Assembly (NCBI GenBank): GCA_003665935.1
Contig: QPLR01000001.1
Coordinates: forward strand, 310,001 to 374,000
DNA: 64,000 bases
From: Halobellus sp. Atlit-31R
GTDB lineage: Archaea; Halobacteriota; Halobacteria; Halobacteriales; Haloferacaceae
Direction: 5' to 3'
Every line of letters starts with the position of its first letter. Positions within the stretch are counted from its first letter, which is position 1. The notes beneath the pieces were generated by a model that worked only from the letters and a program-made list of their open reading frames with translations, was not told where the DNA came from and ran no database searches. This document shows, piece by piece, positions 1 through 7,357 of this stretch. Both the position numbers and the translations under genes were made by a program.

Positions 1-1
1 C

Positions 2-424
2 GCGTGGGACGAAGACGGCTGGGTGCTCGACGTCGGCAACGGGAACCGCGTCCGCGTCTCGGGCGACGAGCTCGGGCTCGGCACGGGAACGCCCTCACAG
101 ATCCGGGACCGGTTCGGCGTCGTCCAGCACACGCCGCTGCGGTTCGTCTACGGCGACGACCCACGGCTCGCCGACGAAGAGCGCGACCGGCTGTACGACT
201 GGACGCGCGAGGAGGGCGGCGGTCGGGTGAACGTCAACAGCGCGACGCGCGGTGAGGTCCGAGCGACGGTCAACCGCGCCGGCCACGCGGCCGACATCGT
301 TACTGTCGAGCGGCTCGGACTACTCGAACAGAGCATCGTCTGCCCCGAGGGGACCGATCCGCCGGGGCTGCTCGCCAGCATCGGCTCGTATCTCCCGTCG
401 GAGTTGAAGTGCGTCCTGACGTGA
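2..424 (+). CDS. DUF2110-like protein, 3' end (5' truncated by window edge)
   Basis: The reading frame is open from the left edge, so only the C-terminal ~140 residues are visible. The segment VNVNSATRGEVR followed by VERLGLLEQSIVC and a GTDPPGLLASIG tail resembles the archaeal DUF2110 family as I remember it, whose genes often follow the TFE gene in haloarchaea. No catalytic motif is visible and the function is unknown. The next gene starts 42 bp downstream on the same strand, so the two may be cotranscribed. The family call is from memory; the frame is well supported by strong GC bias at third codon positions. Confidence 0.7.
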   Translation, partial: AWDEDGWVLDVGNGNRVRVSGDELGLGTGTPSQIRDRFGVVQHTPLRFVYGDDPRLADEERDRLYDWTREEGGGRVNVNSATRGEVRATVNRAGHAADIVTVERLGLLEQSIVCPEGTDPPGLLASIGSYLPSELKCVLT

Positions 425-466
425 GGCCTCGCCGACTCTGAACGCTATGATCCACTTCCGCACCCT

Positions 467-1267
467 ATGAATCGTCGACTCCTCCTCGCGGCCGGTAGTC
501 TCGCCTTGCTCGCAGTGATGAGCGGTTGTCTCGGGATCGGGACCGGTCCCGTGCCCGCCGACCGGGTGGACAGCGATCCGGCCGCGGCCTACGAGTGGGA
601 GACGAACCGAACCGTCCATATCACCGTTCAGGAGAACACGCAGTTCAGGGCCGTAATGGAGACGAACAGCTCGACGACCGAGCTGTTCAGACGCGACGGC
701 TTCGGCGGGACCAACCCGCTCTCCGTCCAGGCGGTCCGGTACCAGTATCCGAACGGCACCGTCGTGAACGGAACCGAGATGCGCGAGGCCGGCGGCGAGA
801 TCCGCCGGACGCGCGACGAGATGATCGTGTCGCTGCCTGCAGACGCGCCGGCGAGCGGCGGGAAGCTCGCCTACACCAGCGGCGGCACGCCCAAGCGGTT
901 CACGCTGCCGACGTACGTCGACGGCACTTACGAGGTAGTGCTGCCGCCGGACCGCCGGATCGACTTCCCCATCTTCGGAAAGGTCTCGCCCGGCGGCTCG
1001 GAGGCGACGATCGACGGCGACAGCCGCGTCCACATCGTCTGGCAGGAGGCGGTGACCGCCGAGACAGTTTCCGTGCGGTACTACCTCCAGCGCGATCTCT
1101 ACGTCTTCGGCGGCATCGTCGCTCTCGTCGGTCTCGTCGGTATCGGCGGACTCCTCTACTATCGCCGCCAGATCGAGCAGTTGCGTCAGCAACGGACCGA
1201 GATGGGTATGGATGTCGACACCGACGACGACGAGTTCGACGACGGACCGCCGCCGGGGATGCGCTGA
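467..1267 (+). CDS. DUF5803-type membrane-anchored lipoprotein
   Basis: This is a 266-residue exported protein. The N-terminus is a classic lipoprotein signal: Arg residues at 3-4, a hydrophobic stretch, and a lipobox V-M-S-G-C with the acceptor Cys at residue 21. The middle is a beta-rich extracellular domain with several N-x-S/T sequons. A second hydrophobic segment (about residues 210-230) is followed by a short basic then acidic tail, so the protein is probably lipid-anchored outside and also spans the membrane. The gene order DUF2110-DUF5803-CinA-like is one I recall from other haloarchaea. The molecular role is unknown. Confidence 0.75.
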   Translation: MNRRLLLAAGSLALLAVMSGCLGIGTGPVPADRVDSDPAAAYEWETNRTVHITVQENTQFRAVMETNSSTTELFRRDGFGGTNPLSVQAVRYQYPNGTVVNGTEMREAGGEIRRTRDEMIVSLPADAPASGGKLAYTSGGTPKRFTLPTYVDGTYEVVLPPDRRIDFPIFGKVSPGGSEATIDGDSRVHIVWQEAVTAETVSVRYYLQRDLYVFGGIVALVGLVGIGGLLYYRRQIEQLRQQRTEMGMDVDTDDDEFDDGPPPGMR

Positions 1268-1382
1268 AGCGGTCGCAACGGCGCTTTCTCGCCCGTTTCG
1301 CGTTCTGTTCGCGCCGCTTCCAGATCAGTCTCGCTCCGACCGCTGCCGAGTCGCTTTTGTCCGTCTCAATCGTACCGCGAGT

Positions 1383-2096
1383 ATGCGAGCCGCAATCGTC
1401 ACCGTCGGGGACGAGATTCTCTCCGGTGACACGGTAAACACGAACGCCTCGTGGTTGTGCGAGCGCCTGACAGCGCGCGGCGTCGACGTCCGGCGGATCA
1501 CCACCGTCCCGGACGTCGTCGCCGACATCGCCCGAGTCGTCAACGAATATCGCGCCGAGCACGACGCCGTCCTCGTGACCGGTGGGCTCGGCCCGACTCA
1601 CGACGACGTGACGGTCGACGGCGTCGCCGCCGCGGTCGGGCGGAGCGTCGAGCCCCACGCGGCCGCCCACGAGTGGCTGACCGAGCACGGCGGCTACTCC
1701 GCGGACGAACTCGTGGAGGGGACGACCGACCTCCCCGCCGGCGCGCGGATGCTCCCCAACGACGCGGGTGTCGCTCCCGGTGCCGTGGTCGAGGGCATCT
1801 ACGTGTTCCCGGGCGTCCCCGGCGAGATGAAAGCGATGTTCGAGCGCGTCGCCGAGGATTTCTCGGGCGAGACGACGTACACAGCCGTCGTCGACGTCGA
1901 CGAACCGGAGAGCGAACTGATCGATCGGTTCGGGCAGCTGCGGGAGCGGTTCGACGTCACAGTCGGGAGCTACCCTGGCGACTCGGTCCGGGTGAAGCTC
2001 ACTGCGACCGACGAGACCGTCGTCGACGACGCGCGTCGGTGGCTCAGCGACCGGGTCGACCTCGTCGACGGCGTCGTCGACGGAAAACAGGGGTAA
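1383..2096 (+). CDS. CinA/MoaB-fold molybdopterin-binding domain protein
   Basis: The 237-residue product starts MRAAIVTVGDEILSGDTVNTN, the hallmark N-terminus of the MoCF (MoaB/MogA/CinA) fold. The GGLGPTHDDVT loop, which binds the pterin or nucleotide, follows at about residue 60. It lacks the C-terminal NMN deamidase domain of full bacterial CinA, as archaeal members usually do. The open frame extends upstream to 1212, but that part overlaps the lipoprotein gene and lacks coding character, so the ATG at 1383 is preferred. The substrate is uncertain: annotation pipelines call such proteins competence/damage-inducible or NMN deamidase-related, and neither role is demonstrated by the sequence. 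Confidence 0.85.
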   Translation: MRAAIVTVGDEILSGDTVNTNASWLCERLTARGVDVRRITTVPDVVADIARVVNEYRAEHDAVLVTGGLGPTHDDVTVDGVAAAVGRSVEPHAAAHEWLTEHGGYSADELVEGTTDLPAGARMLPNDAGVAPGAVVEGIYVFPGVPGEMKAMFERVAEDFSGETTYTAVVDVDEPESELIDRFGQLRERFDVTVGSYPGDSVRVKLTATDETVVDDARRWLSDRVDLVDGVVDGKQG

Positions 2097-2135
2097 AAAG
2101 TCCGTCCAGGGCCGGCGCTGCAGTCGGAGCGAGCG

Positions 2136-2249
2136 CTACCGATACAGGTAGTAGAGCCAGCCGACGACCATTGCGACGCTGAGCAGGAGAATGACCGCAC
2201 CGGTCTCGGCGATCGGAAACGGTTCGCCTGTGACTTCGAGTGGGAGCAT
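2136..2249 (-). CDS. 37-residue single-span membrane protein
   Basis: The reverse strand encodes a 37-residue protein with a short N-terminus (MLPLEVTGEPFPIAE), one hydrophobic helix (AVILLLSVAMVVGWLYYLY) and a terminal Arg. A TATA-like TTTAAG lies 24 bp upstream of the ATG, the normal spacing for a leaderless haloarchaeal transcript, which is the main support besides good third-position GC. Both neighbouring genes run on the other strand, so it is a single-gene unit. No function can be assigned. Confidence 0.7.
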   Translation of the reverse strand: MLPLEVTGEPFPIAETGAVILLLSVAMVVGWLYYLYR

Positions 2250-2273
2250 ATCCAGACCTTCCGAGGCCCAGTT

Positions 2274-2279
2274 CTTAAA
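2274..2279 (-). promoter_or_regulatory. TATA-like element for the 37-residue membrane protein
   Basis: On the reverse strand the hexamer reads TTTAAG. It lies 24 bp before the ATG at 2249, matching the usual leaderless arrangement. Confidence 0.6.
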
Positions 2280-2359
2280 CGTTCAGTAATCCAGTGCAGA
2301 GGGCCGAAGCGCCGCCGGGCACCGGGGGACTTTTCCTCGCACCGCCGCTCGGTTCCGGT

Positions 2360-3430
2360 ATGCGTATCGGTCTCGTCGTCAATCCGATCGCGGGGATGGG
2401 CGGCCGCGTCGGGCTCAAAGGAACTGACGGCAAAGTTGCGGCGGCGCGCCGGCTGGGAGCGGAACCGCGCGCGCCCGACCGCGCTAGGCGGGCACTCGAG
2501 GAGCTTCGGGACCGCGGCGGTGACGACGTCGACCTGGTCACGTGGGGCGGCGAGATGGGTGCAGAAATCGCTCGCGCGGCGGGCTTCGAGCCCGAGGTTC
2601 TGGGGACGCCCGAGGGTGCGGAGACGGGGGCCGGAGACACGCTGCGAGCCGTGGAGTCGTTCTGCGACGCCGACGTCGACCTCGTGCTCTTCGTCGGCGG
2701 CGACGGGACCGCCGCGGACGTCGCAGCGGCCGTCGACGGCACCGAGACACCGATCCTCGGGGTCCCGGCGGGTGTGAAGGTCTATTCGTCGGTGTTCGCT
2801 GTCTCGCCCGAAGACGCCGCACACGTGGTGCTGACGTTCGAGCGGACGGAGCGACGGGAGGTCCTCGACATCGACGAGGACGAGTACCGCGAGGGCGAGG
2901 TCCACCCCGAACTCCGAGCGGTCCCGCACGTCCCCGTGGCCGAGGAGCTCCAGTCGTCCAAACAGCTCGGCGGCGGTAACGTCGAAGCGCTCGTCGCGGG
3001 CGTCGCAGACGACATCCGGGCGAGCGGGAAGACGTTCGTCCTCGGCCCCGGAAGCACCGTCGGGGCGATCAAGGAGGCGCTCGGCTTCGAGGGGTCGCCG
3101 CTCGGCGTCGACGTCTGGCGGGACGGCGAGGTGCTCGCGGTGGACGCGACGGAGGCGGAGATCCTCGCAGCACTCGACCCCGACGGCGACAACGTCGTCG
3201 TCGTCTCGCCGATCGGCGGTCAGGGGTTCGTCTTCGGGCGCGGGAACCCACAGCTCTCGCCCGACGTGATCCGCCAGTGTGACGTCGAGGTCGTCGCTTC
3301 TCGCGCGAAGCTCGATACGATCGGCGAACTCCGCGTCGACACCGACGATCCCGACCTCGACGAGGAACTCCGCGGCTGGACGAAAGTTCGGGTCGGGCGC
3401 GTAGAGCGCCGGATGATGCGGATCGCCTGA
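2360..3430 (+). CDS. ATP-NAD kinase-like protein (NAD kinase/AcoX family)
   Basis: The protein has 356 residues. It opens with MRIGLVVNPIAGMGG, the first nucleotide-binding loop of the NAD kinase/diacylglycerol kinase superfamily. The family motif GGDGT is clear (VLFVGGDGTAADV, about residue 115), and a GVPAGVKVYS segment equivalent to the NAD kinase substrate loop follows. This corresponds to the AcoX-like branch rather than the short canonical PpnK. The frame is open upstream to 2294, but that part looks non-coding and a T-rich TATA-like stretch (about 2329) fits the ATG at 2360. Expected role: cytoplasmic phosphorylation of NAD or a related substrate; the exact substrate is not shown. Confidence 0.85.
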   Translation: MRIGLVVNPIAGMGGRVGLKGTDGKVAAARRLGAEPRAPDRARRALEELRDRGGDDVDLVTWGGEMGAEIARAAGFEPEVLGTPEGAETGAGDTLRAVESFCDADVDLVLFVGGDGTAADVAAAVDGTETPILGVPAGVKVYSSVFAVSPEDAAHVVLTFERTERREVLDIDEDEYREGEVHPELRAVPHVPVAEELQSSKQLGGGNVEALVAGVADDIRASGKTFVLGPGSTVGAIKEALGFEGSPLGVDVWRDGEVLAVDATEAEILAALDPDGDNVVVVSPIGGQGFVFGRGNPQLSPDVIRQCDVEVVASRAKLDTIGELRVDTDDPDLDEELRGWTKVRVGRVERRMMRIA

Positions 3431-3504
3431 CTCGGCGATCCGGCCCCGTCTCGGTTTCAACGTCATCTAACATAGACTATCCAATATAAGTGGCATATAG
3501 TGAG

Positions 3505-3510
3505 GATTAA
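3505..3510 (+). promoter_or_regulatory. TATA-like element for the AbrB-PhoU gene
   Basis: The hexamer GATTAA ends 24 bp before the ATG at 3535, consistent with a leaderless transcript. The surrounding 100 bp is the most AT-rich stretch nearby. Confidence 0.45.
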
Positions 3511-3534
3511 GGTCATCCGAGGTCAGAAACAGAT

Positions 3535-4566
3535 ATGGAGACGCGTAAAGTCCAGCGGCTCGGTCCATCGACGCTGGCGATGACGCTGCCGGCGGAGTGG
3601 GCCAAAGCCCACAACGTCGACAAAGGCGACGAGGTTTCGCTGCGGATGGGTGGGAAGGGGACCCTGACGGTGCTGCCGGAGTCTGCCAGCCAGGAGGACT
3701 CCTCGGCGACGATCCGGGCGGACAATCTCGACGCCGACTCACTGGAGCGGGCGATCGTGGCTCAGTACGTGCTCGGGCGACGCGTGATCCACATCGACAA
3801 GAGCGACGGCGCGCTCGACTCCGAGCACATCAACGCCGTCTACAAGGCGGAGACGCAGTTGATGGGGCTCGGCGTCATCGAGGAGACGCCGGATCGCATC
3901 GCGATCCGGTGTTCGGTCGACCCGGAGGATTTCACGCTCGACAACCTGCTGGAACGACTCGAAAACACCGGGAGTACGATGCGCGGCGAAGCCGTCAAAG
4001 CGCTCGCACACGGCAACACGGATCTCGCCCAGCGCGCGCTGAACCGCGAGCGACAGGCGAACAAAATCTTCGTGCTTCTGCTCCGGCTGATCTTCACCGC
4101 ATACCAAAACCCCAATCTCGCCCGCGCCGTCGGCCTAGAATCGGGGTTCCCGCTCATCGGCTACCGCTCGGTGGCGAAGAACCTCGAACTGACCGCGGAC
4201 AACGCCGAGGACATCGCGAACATCGCGATGGACGCCGAGGGTCACACGCTCGACGTCGACGGCAAGACGATGCGTCGGATCCGCGAGTTCACCGATCAGG
4301 TCGACGAGCTCACGCGGACGGCAGTCCAGTCCGTCGTCGAGCGCGACTACGACAAGACCGTCGAGTGTCGCACGCTGTTCCGACAGCTCAGCGACCGCGA
4401 GCAGGAGATCCTCGACGACCTGCCCGAGATGGATAACGAGGAGCTGCTGCGGACCCGAGAAGTCCTCGTCAGCCTCCAGCAGACGGCCCAGTACGCGATG
4501 CGGAACGCGGAAATCGCCGCGAACTTGGCGCTGAACGAGGAATCCGAACACGTCACGATCGGCTAG
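3535..4566 (+). CDS. AbrB-PhoU domain regulator of phosphate uptake
   Basis: The 343-residue protein starts with a SpoVT/AbrB-like DNA-binding segment (METRKVQRLGPSTLAMTLP, then a GDEVSL turn, residues 1-50). Two long helical PhoU-type repeats follow (about 110-210 and 215-330). Archaeal proteins of this layout are annotated as phosphate-signalling PhoU-family regulators and often accompany pst transport genes, but none are adjacent here. It is likely a cytoplasmic DNA-binding regulator. A single-gene transcript is likely, as the next start lies 81 bp away with its own TATA-like signal. Confidence 0.85.
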   Translation: METRKVQRLGPSTLAMTLPAEWAKAHNVDKGDEVSLRMGGKGTLTVLPESASQEDSSATIRADNLDADSLERAIVAQYVLGRRVIHIDKSDGALDSEHINAVYKAETQLMGLGVIEETPDRIAIRCSVDPEDFTLDNLLERLENTGSTMRGEAVKALAHGNTDLAQRALNRERQANKIFVLLLRLIFTAYQNPNLARAVGLESGFPLIGYRSVAKNLELTADNAEDIANIAMDAEGHTLDVDGKTMRRIREFTDQVDELTRTAVQSVVERDYDKTVECRTLFRQLSDREQEILDDLPEMDNEELLRTREVLVSLQQTAQYAMRNAEIAANLALNEESEHVTIG

Positions 4567-4647
4567 TCGGCATCGGGAGTCGCCCGCGGTGTGCGACACG
4601 GCCCCGCGATTCGTATGAACTAAGTCCGGACCGGGACATCTGCGAGT

Positions 4648-4839
4648 ATGGAGACCGCATCCGCCAGTTCTGACAAAGGCATCGGCCTGACTGTCCTCTT
4701 TTCCATCGTCGCGATCCTCGGCGTCGTCACGATGTTCGCCGCGGGGCTGACCGGCGATCAGATCGTCGCTGCCGTCGGTTTCGCCGCCGCGACGATCGCA
4801 GCCTCGCTGGCGGTGTCCGCGACCCACCTGTTCGGTTGA
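4648..4839 (+). CDS. Small two-span membrane protein (haloarchaeal DUF)
   Basis: This 63-residue protein has a short polar N-terminus and two hydrophobic helices: GLTVLFSIVAILGVVTMFAA, and a second after a TGDQ turn. It is a compact hairpin membrane protein. A weak TATA-like ACTAAG lies about 25 bp upstream of the ATG. I recognise the pattern as a conserved haloarchaeal small membrane family (possibly DUF7525, from memory). No function can be inferred. It is co-oriented with genes on both sides but has its own promoter-like signal. Confidence 0.7.
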   Translation: METASASSDKGIGLTVLFSIVAILGVVTMFAAGLTGDQIVAAVGFAAATIAASLAVSATHLFG

Positions 4840-4904
4840 GTCCGTTCCCAGGGAGTCCGGACACGAAGTAACCGTTAATACCGAACCGTTCCTAATGCGG
4901 TCAA

Positions 4905-5129
4905 ATGAGTGACTTCACCGAAGAAGAAAAACGGATCGTCTCGTACCTCCGCGAGAGCGTCTCCGCCGGCGAACGGTACTTCCGCGCGAAGAACATCGCC
5001 GACGCCATCGGTCTCTCGGCCAAGCAGGTCGGGGTTCGCCTCCCCCAGTTGGCGGAGAAGTCCGACGACGTCGAGATCGAAAAGTGGGGCCGGGCCCGGT
5101 CGACTACCTGGCGGGTCACCCGTAGCTGA
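4905..5129 (+). CDS. Winged-helix protein, DUF7123-type (copy 1)
   Basis: This 74-residue protein is a single winged-helix unit. The recognition-helix region is IADAIGLSAKQVGVRLPQLAE, followed by a wing ending in KWGRARSTTWRV. It is clearly paralogous to the protein at 53172-53417: both have a YLR..., an LSAK(Q/E)VG helix, a VEKWG or IEKWG element and a TTW(R/K)VT C-terminus. I recall this as the haloarchaeal DUF7123 family. It is probably a DNA-binding regulator with no sensor domain, so its signal is unknown. GTTAATA about 27 bp upstream is a good TATA candidate. Confidence 0.8.
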   Translation: MSDFTEEEKRIVSYLRESVSAGERYFRAKNIADAIGLSAKQVGVRLPQLAEKSDDVEIEKWGRARSTTWRVTRS

Positions 5130-5195
5130 GCTGACTGCCATCGACACTGCCGCTCGATTCAGGGACTTTTTTGCCTCTGCCTGCCACGTGCGGGT

Positions 5196-5624
5196 ATGAC
5201 GGTTCGCGTCCGGCGGGTCTTCGAGTTCGACGCCCCGCCCGAGGCCGTGTGGGACTTCATCGCCGACCCATCGAAGCGAGCAGACGCAATCAGCGTCGTC
5301 GAGCGCTACGAGGTCGACGACGAGACCGGGGCGGCCACGTGGCACGTCCGGCTGCCGATTCCGCTCGTGAAATCTACCGCGCGCGTAGAGACCGAGGACG
5401 TCGAACGCGACCCGCCGCGACACGTCAAGTTCGTCGGGAAGTCGTCGGTCCTCCGCGTCACCGGCGAACACACCGTCGAGCCGACGGACGGCCACACCCG
5501 ACTCGTGAACGAGTTCGTCGTCGACGGGCGCGTTCCCGGAGTCGAACGCTTCTTCAAGCGGAACCTCGACGAGGAACTGAAGAACCTCGAACGCGCGCTC
5601 GGCCGCGCCGTCGAGTCGCCGTAG
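5196..5624 (+). CDS. SRPBCC (START-like) family protein
   Basis: The 142-residue protein has the SRPBCC layout: an N-terminal strand (RVRRVFEFDAPPEAVWDFIAD) and a curved beta-sheet. A long C-terminal helix (VERFFKRNLDEELKNLERALGRAV) would close the hydrophobic cavity. The family binds lipids, polyketides or other hydrophobic ligands. CoxG-like and Coq10-like members are similar in length, but nothing adjacent identifies the ligand. A T-rich run (5167-5172) lies about 25 bp upstream and more likely serves as the TATA element than as a terminator of the preceding gene. Confidence 0.8.
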   Translation: MTVRVRRVFEFDAPPEAVWDFIADPSKRADAISVVERYEVDDETGAATWHVRLPIPLVKSTARVETEDVERDPPRHVKFVGKSSVLRVTGEHTVEPTDGHTRLVNEFVVDGRVPGVERFFKRNLDEELKNLERALGRAVESP

Positions 5625-5669
5625 CGACGCAGTCTCGACGGCGCGGCGGACGCGCCGGAGCCGGTGGGT

Positions 5670-5867
5670 TTATTCGCCTGCCGTTGTTACGCTCAGTCGC
5701 CGACGACCGACGCTTTTCTCGTCGCAGTCGGCACAGATCCGCCGCACGCCGCCGCAGTGTTCGGGGTCCGCTGCGGCCCACCGCGCCCAGCGCTCCCTCC
5801 TCCCGGAGAGGGAGTTGCTGCTCGCTCCCGCCTCCGCCTCCGCAGACCCATCCTCCCCCCTTCGCAT
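5670..5867 (-). CDS. Candidate small Cys/His protein downstream of the RIO-like kinase
   Basis: A 65-codon open frame begins 11 bp downstream of the kinase on the same strand. Its centre (RRERWARWAAADPEHC, then GGVRRICADC) has high third-position GC and an H-C...C-x2-C pattern that could bind a metal. The first 20 and last 15 residues are low-complexity or less coding-like, and no Shine-Dalgarno or TATA element is obvious. It could be a real small zinc-finger protein or chance. No homologue is recognised. Confidence 0.3.
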   Translation of the reverse strand: MRRGEDGSAEAEAGASSNSLSGRRERWARWAAADPEHCGGVRRICADCDEKSVGRRRLSVTTAGE

Positions 5868-5878
5868 TCGAGCGCTCG

Positions 5879-6682
5879 TTACGGCGACGAGGCGCGCTTT
5901 TCGATCTCGCCTTTCAGCACCGCGGCGTCGAAGTCGTGGTCGGGGCGGATGTTGACGAAGTCGAGAAACCGCGCGGCATCGAGCAGTTCGTCGGTCGAAA
6001 ACGCCGTCAGTGCGGCGTCGACTGTCCGTTTCGCTCCGATCAGCGGTTCGAGCGCGCCGAGCGCGCAGGCGACGTCGTAGGCTTTCGCCTCGGGTGCGCC
6101 CTCCTCGTTCACGTTCGTCGCGTCGATGAAGTAGATCTCGCCGTCGCGGATGAGGACGTTCTCCGCGCGGAGGTCGCCGTGGAGGAGGTCGTGCTCGTGC
6201 ATCGCTCGCAACGCCTCGAACACCGTCGGTGCGAGGTCGGCCTCCGCCGCCTCGTCCAGCTCGTCGAGCGTCCGGAAGTCGGGGAGATACTCCAAGACGA
6301 GGACGCCGAGCCCGTCGACCTCGAAGGCCTCGACGGGTTCGGGCGCGTTGAGACCGATCTCGCGCATTCGGCGCGTCGCTTCGAGTTCGTGCTGGGCCAT
6401 CTCGACCGGGGTGTCGAAGTGCTCGAAGAACCCCTCGGTCCCCGACGAGAACGCGCCCAGATTCCGCCCCGTAGTGAACAGCGCGTGGACGATCGAATTC
6501 TGCCGCGAGATGACCTTCACGAACCACCGGTCGTCGACGACCATCGGGGTCGAGAGCCAGTTGTCGGCGTCGAGAAACCGCACGTGGACCTCCTCGCGGT
6601 CGTAACGGTCGCGGATCGCGCGGGCGACAGCCTCCAGACGAGACCACTCGACGCGCCCGCGGAGGAGGCTGCGGAGTTCCAT
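5879..6682 (-). CDS. RIO/Bud32-like atypical protein kinase
   Basis: The 267-residue protein carries an atypical kinase core. A WFVKVISR strand holds the likely ATP-contacting Lys, and HGDLRAENVLI is the catalytic loop (catalytic Asp near residue 175). FIDATN replaces the metal-binding DFG. The N-terminal ~45 residues may be a winged-helix-like cap. RIO2 itself is longer and more conserved, so this is a RIO-related regulatory kinase with an unknown target. The neighbour on the upstream side is a universal stress protein on the same strand, about 140 bp away. The ATG at 6682 is the only reasonable start. Confidence 0.8.
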   Translation of the reverse strand: MELRSLLRGRVEWSRLEAVARAIRDRYDREEVHVRFLDADNWLSTPMVVDDRWFVKVISRQNSIVHALFTTGRNLGAFSSGTEGFFEHFDTPVEMAQHELEATRRMREIGLNAPEPVEAFEVDGLGVLVLEYLPDFRTLDELDEAAEADLAPTVFEALRAMHEHDLLHGDLRAENVLIRDGEIYFIDATNVNEEGAPEAKAYDVACALGALEPLIGAKRTVDAALTAFSTDELLDAARFLDFVNIRPDHDFDAAVLKGEIEKRASSP

Positions 6683-6824
6683 ACCCGCCAGAACGGTCTC
6701 CGGGCGTATATAAAATCGCCTTCGGCTGCCCGGCGGAAGACGGGGCGGCCGGACCGCGCTGCGGCGCGGTCGGGCCGCGTCGGGGGCGAGCGTGGCTCGT
6801 CCGTCCCGCGATATGCTCTCGGTG

Positions 6825-7271
6825 CTACTCGTCGCCTTCTTCGGGGGATCGGACGGTCAGCACGGGCACGTCGGAGCGGCGCACGGTCCGTTCGGTCACG
6901 CTCCCGAGGAGGTAGCGTTCGAGGCCGGTGCGACCGTGGGTCCCCATCACCACGAGATCGCAGTCGTGGTCGGCGGCGTAGTCGACGACGACGTCGTCCG
7001 GGATGCCGGGCTCGATAGCCGTCACGACGGGGACGTCGGCGTCGGCCGCGCGCTCGGCGACCTCCTCGACGACTGCCTCGGCGCGCTCGCGCAGGGTCTG
7101 CTCTACCTGCTCGGGGCTGATCGCCGGCGCGCTGTGGCTCACGTCTCTGGCGTCGACGACCGAGAGCACGTGCAGCTCGGCGTCGTACTGTGCGGCGAGG
7201 TCGATCGCGTGCTCGACCGCGAGGTCGGCACAGTCGCTGCCGTCGGTCGGAAGAAGGATCCGATCGTACAT
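6825..7271 (-). CDS. Universal stress protein (UspA family, ATP-binding type)
   Basis: The protein is a single 148-residue UspA domain. It begins MYDRILLPTDGSDCADLAVEH and ends with the nucleotide-binding signature G-x2-G-x9-G-S (MGTHGRTGLERYLLGSVTE), followed by VPVLTVRSPEE. The intact signature predicts the ATP-binding subclass. Haloarchaea have many such proteins, so no specific stress can be named. It lies between the actin-like gene and the RIO-like kinase, all three on the same strand with gaps of roughly 85-140 bp. Confidence 0.92.
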   Translation of the reverse strand: MYDRILLPTDGSDCADLAVEHAIDLAAQYDAELHVLSVVDARDVSHSAPAISPEQVEQTLRERAEAVVEEVAERAADADVPVVTAIEPGIPDDVVVDYAADHDCDLVVMGTHGRTGLERYLLGSVTERTVRRSDVPVLTVRSPEEGDE

Positions 7272-7357
7272 ACGTGACGGTACTCCGAGTGCCAGTTAGG
7301 CGTTTGGGATGGCTGCCACCGAGTGAGAACGAACCGCAGGACGGCCGCCGGACGGTC

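Noticed and set aside
5167..5172. T6 run as a terminator of the DUF7123-type gene
   Set aside because: It lies about 25 bp before the next ATG, where a TATA-like element is expected, and no hairpin precedes it.
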